This document shows positions 59,753-64,000 of a stretch of DNA of 64,000 nt, one piece after another (within the stretch, counting starts at the first letter, position 1; every line of letters begins with the position of its first letter). The notes under the pieces are model-generated. The model searched no databases. It was not told the origin of the DNA and was given only the letters and a program-made list of their open reading frames with translations. The translations under genes were made by a program, and so were the position numbers. This stretch comes from Ephydatia muelleri (taxonomy: Eukaryota; Porifera; Demospongiae; Spongillida; Spongillidae), in contig JABACO010000012.1 in assembly GCA_013339895.1 (NCBI GenBank), positions 5,113,449 to 5,177,448 of the forward strand. The letters run 5' to 3'.

Positions 59753-62107
59753 GATACATTAGTGCGCAAACACGCCCCAACTCACTTCTATACGTTAATA
59801 TGCTTTCAGAGAGGTCTGCAAAGAATGTAAACACGAGTTCAGGTAATGATACGGAAATCACACAATAATCTCATTCGCTCTGGATGACAACTATACGTTA
59901 AATGAATTTAAACAAACGTGCCCATAAGAGTCTATGCTGAGAGAGGTCGTAGTAGAACCACAACAAAGCGTTCGACCAATCCCGCATAGTTCAATTTCCT
60001 GCGTCATGTAAGGACACGCCTTCAACAGTATAGGGGCATCCTTCGCATGCGCTGCAAGTGAGTTACGTCTTGTATCCAGTACCTGCCGACAGTGCCGATC
60101 TTGTTCTTCGAGCTGACATACTCAGTCACACAGATTACGAACGTTTTCTTGTCAAGTGGAGTCTTTGATATTAGGATATTACTCCGCCCATCGTATTCTA
60201 AACATGGTAATACATAGCGTGCTCGATTGTTCGCAGAAATGCCTAGCGCGCGCATTCATGAGCGTAGATACGTAAACACACGTGGGAGGTGGGGGCGGGG
60301 GCGGGTGTCAAAGAACGCTCTCGATACAATAGAACGAAGGTATACTTAGTAACAAATATCACTTAACCGTTTAACGAACAGGTAAACAAACAAAAGAGTT
60401 AACCAAAGTATTCCTGTACTCCACAGTAATTACTGGCATTCAACTTCCTCATCGTCTTATGTCCTGAGCATCATCCTGGGTACACCCCCGGGAGTGCAGA
60501 AATTATGCAGTTTTAATTCGTTTAATTGGGTGGGATGACGCTCAAACGATATGTACATATAAACTGAACAAATTACGTACCTTCCAGCAACATACTCGAA
60601 GTGTATATGCGAAAATTGTACAACATGTGTGCGCTTTATATTATATGCTACAAGATGAGCCGTCGTCTTAACAGTGCAATTGTTATTAAATCTATACCAA
60701 CCATGAGATTGATGTTACTTGATTTATATTACATGCTTAAGATGAGTCGTCTTGACAATGCAATTGTCTTTTAAAAATATATACCAACCATGGAAATTAA
60801 AGGGATCAATCAACAATGATTCCTCCAAATGTTGTCTGTGCATGGGTGGGTGCGGTGTTGGTTTTCTCGCAGAGATCACAATCTGTTCTGGCTCGACCCC
60901 CCCCCCCCCCCCCCCCCCCTCCCCAAGTATTCAGAATGTGTACACATTCTTTTTGATTGAATATCAATATACCATTCAGGCGATAAACCTATAATATGAA
61001 TGATTTTGCTGATTATAAGCCTATAGTGGTATACTTGTGTTATCTAAAGCTATGTTAAAAAATAAAAAAAAACAACGTAATTAGACTGCTCGCTATTTAT
61101 AGAGAAGATCTATTAAAGTTGCGGGAATAGTATGGAATCAATTTTAAGCTATTTTGGGAAACAGCGTGAGGTCAGCTCTGGGTACACAACAGCTGAGCAA
61201 TGGATCCACCAACACGCCGCCAACTTCTGTTCCCATCAGAAGCATCATGATGCCCATATGAGAAGAGTGTCTGAAAAGGTTCTGTGAGTTTCTGAGTCCC
61301 CAAACCATCCAATCTAAAGTAATGATGAGTGATCAGAGCGAGGATCGACACATGACTCACGTGATGGAGCCACGCCCATATGAACACTAGCAGAATACAG
61401 TACGCGTTTCGTGGTCTAATATTGTCGTTCAGGTTGCTTAACCTCACACACACTCGCAAAGCAGACCACCCCCACAGGCATTACAAATGACCAGCAGCTA
61501 AACAGATTTAACCCTTGCCCAGGGTACAGACCACACCCACTGACCATACAGATGGTATCTTCATAGCATCAGCTAAAGAGATTCTTTCTAATGGTACACA
61601 CAATAGAAGTACGTGTGAATGTGTATGGGCTCCCGCGCTGGTGTGTGTGTGCGTGCTCCCGCGCACACTCACACCAGTGCGATACGATATTAAGATGTAG
61701 CAACGGACCGCTATACCGCTATAATGCCACGCGGCAACTTACGCAGTCGTTGAGCAGCAGGTAGATACGCGAGCGCGCATTCGTCTATTCAGATCAGTCG
61801 GCCGATGATATTGAAAAGTTTTAATTACGAGCATTTAGAACGAGAAGCTCCTCGGCCTCACGCACGCCCGCACGCTGAATAATTTACACTAACAATTACG
61901 GGTGTGCCCGTCCCATTGATCATTATTGCTCTGAATAGTAAATAATTGCGCAATGGCAAAATTAATTAGTTTTAGTGACATTGCCCAAGTTTTTTCTATG
62001 GCAAAAAACAGGGGACAACGATACTTTGGCAAATTAAAGTAGATATCGATGTAGATTGGAAAGGCTTTTTCTTTTGGCTCGGGCTTACTTTATATGCTGT
62101 ACTTGTA
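59753..62107. other. Intergenic region without recognised gene
   Basis: Contains a poly-C tract at about 60898-60919, GC-rich patches (60289-60305) and a TG-rich hairpin around 61635-61675 (CTGGTGTGTGTG.. with ..CACACTCACACCAG). Open frames such as 60022-60255 and 61172-61459 on the minus strand show no domain I recognise. Confidence 0.4.
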
Positions 62108-62873
62108 ACTCAGGGCCGGCCTTAGATGTTTGGCGGCCTAGGCAAAAAAGGTCTTGGCGGCCCTTCCAACCTCGCTTGAGGGTGGTCTGGGGGAAAAAAT
62201 GAACTTAATCCCTTTCAATATTGCACGCTATCATGTACGCACACAACGTAATCGTCAATGAACACATGACAATAATGAAATTAATTTTTAAGTTCAGTGT
62301 GCATGAAAAGCGATTTTTCTAGCTTTAATGGCTGAAAACGAATCTATTAATGTACCATACTCCAAGGTTGCTGCAATATTATGTTCAATCGAAATCAGAG
62401 CCAAGCTTTCAAGCCTATCTTCCGACATTGTTGAACGAAGAAAAGTCTTTATTTGTTCTCTTTCGCTTTCGCTTTTCAGCGCCAGAATCGTACTTAGAGC
62501 CAAACATTTTTATTTGTATTTTTATTCTTGCAAATAAATGCGTCAGGGATCAAGGTTGACCCTACTGAGGAGAATGCAGAGTTCATGGAGGGCAGGCGGG
62601 TGCTGACTGCATGGTGAACTTGAAGGGTTGCATCTGACAGAGAACCTTTGACACACGGGATTCAGGCAATATGGCTGAATTGATTACGAAGTTGAGTGCA
62701 TGCATGTGTCATACTATCAACTTATCCCGGTTGGTTTTTGCTGGTTAGTCGGAATGTAGTGTACGAGTGCTAATAAGCATATGAATAATTAAGTAGCAAC
62801 AGTTTGGCGGCCCCTTTGACCGGCGGCCCTAGGCATTTGCCTAGTCTGCCTAGCGTTAAGGCCGGCCCTGAGT
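62108..62873. mobile_element. Deleted hAT element with 17-bp perfect inverted ends
   Basis: ACTCAGGGCCGGCCTTA at 62108-62124 and its exact inverse at 62857-62873; subterminal GGCGGCC blocks also mirror each other. No clear target duplication is left. CAGGGCCGGCC ends are typical of a hAT group. Confidence 0.85.
62294..62503 (-). pseudogene. hAT transposase C-terminal remnant inside the 62.1-kb element
   Basis: Open minus-strand segment reads QIKTFLRSTMSEDRLESLAL followed by ISIEHNI and KARKI, the C-terminal dimerisation tail of hAT transposases. The rest of the gene is deleted; the element is non-autonomous. It shows which superfamily the inverted ends belong to. Confidence 0.75.
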
Positions 62874-63041
62874 CTTAATCTTTCTGCAAGACATCATTAT
62901 AGAAAAATATTTCTCTCGTTCATCGGTTGATCACTGCGCCAACTTCCTACGCCTATGTACTGCCAGTACAGATAGTATTCGTACTCCCGAACGTTTAAAT
63001 TTAGAACAACATTAGTGTGGTGTAACCCCGCCCCCTAGTAA

Positions 63042-63616
<575 letters not shown>

Positions 63617-63647
63617 ATCGCTTTTCGTTGTTTTTGTTTTTCAAACC

Positions 63648-63666
63648 GGCTTTTTAAAAGCCACCA
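63648..63666 (+). terminator. Histone mRNA 3' stem-loop
   Basis: GGCTTTTTAAAAGCC followed by ACCA, 32 nt after the stop codon. It fits the stem-loop that binds SLBP and directs non-polyadenylated 3' ends. It is one base short of the standard 6-4-6 form (six-pair stem with a three-base loop). Confidence 0.8.
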
Positions 63667-64000
63667 TATGCGCAGATGATTTATACCTTGCTGACAATGC
63701 CGTATCTATGGTTGTTCGACTGTTTAAGCCCAAGTGATGATGATTTTTGCCTTCGGAGTCGACCAGACGATGGGGACGAAGTACGGAAATCAGGAGAGGA
63801 CAAGAAATGGCGTCCTTTGAGATAAGAGGTGAGTTAGTAAGCAAAGAAGGTAGCGCATTGTGCAAGGATCACGTGTCACAAAACATGCGTACAAATGTCT
63901 AAGTTTACTGATACAAAATGCATGTTGGTAGCATTATGCTGTGTATACTGAGATACATTGCAGATTTATGTCCATTCCAGTATGCAAATGAATGCATAAG
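63667..64000. other. Downstream of histone H3, nothing recognised
   Basis: A purine-rich patch (GGAAATCAGGAGAGGACAAG) near 63786 is too far from the stem-loop to be a confident U7 site. No further gene seen to the window edge. Confidence 0.4.

Noticed and set aside
60022-60255. Minus-strand frame MRALGISANN... as the first myotubularin exon
   Set aside because: Its donor would leave two bases, out of phase with exon 2; the ATG at 59752 gives the correct phase and a consensus donor.

Overview
The window looks like animal nuclear DNA, most probably from a sponge (demosponge). It is AT-rich, most host-gene introns are short (about 50-300 bp) with GT/AG ends, and it carries metazoan genes: an LDLa/SRCR receptor, an ADAM metalloprotease, an ARF GTPase, EXD2, a myotubularin and a replication-type histone H3. 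The sponge assignment is an inference from the SRCR/LDLa array and from a reverse transcriptase family I associate with sponge genomes; nothing here proves it.

Layout. 1-8.3 kb (minus): part of a large receptor gene built from five tandem cassettes, each micro-exon + LDLa + LDLa + SRCR in two exons; all exons are phase 1-1. 8.6-15.8 kb: a graveyard of head-to-head and tail-to-tail fragments of one reverse transcriptase family. 15.8-25.5 kb: repeats, two hAT-type elements with perfect 8-bp target duplications, and a small unrecognised five-exon minus-strand gene (19.7-20.8 kb). 25.466-33.477 kb: an 8-kb insertion with hAT-like ends that splits a dispersed repeat whose uninterrupted copy lies at 18.35-19.05 kb. 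The insertion holds a minisatellite, a 136-bp satellite with exon-like units, two different dead hAT transposases and a third tandem array. 34.9-40.4 kb (plus): ADAM gene, 18 exons. 41.9-42.5 kb (plus): intronless ARF-like GTPase. 45.6-51.9 kb (plus): EXD2, 8 exons, with a coding poly-glycine microsatellite. 53.6-59.8 kb (minus): catalytically intact myotubularin, 17 exons, convergent with EXD2. 62.1-62.9 kb: deleted hAT element with 17-bp inverted ends. 63.2-63.6 kb (plus): histone H3 with E2F-like, CCAAT and TATA sites and a 3' stem-loop.

The host genes show no operon-like relation; they are unrelated functions set among transposon-rich DNA. Exon joins for ADAM, EXD2, myotubularin and the 19.7-20.8 kb gene were worked out by hand; every junction keeps the reading frame, which is the main support for the models. 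Gene symbols rest on recognised motifs, not on a database search.
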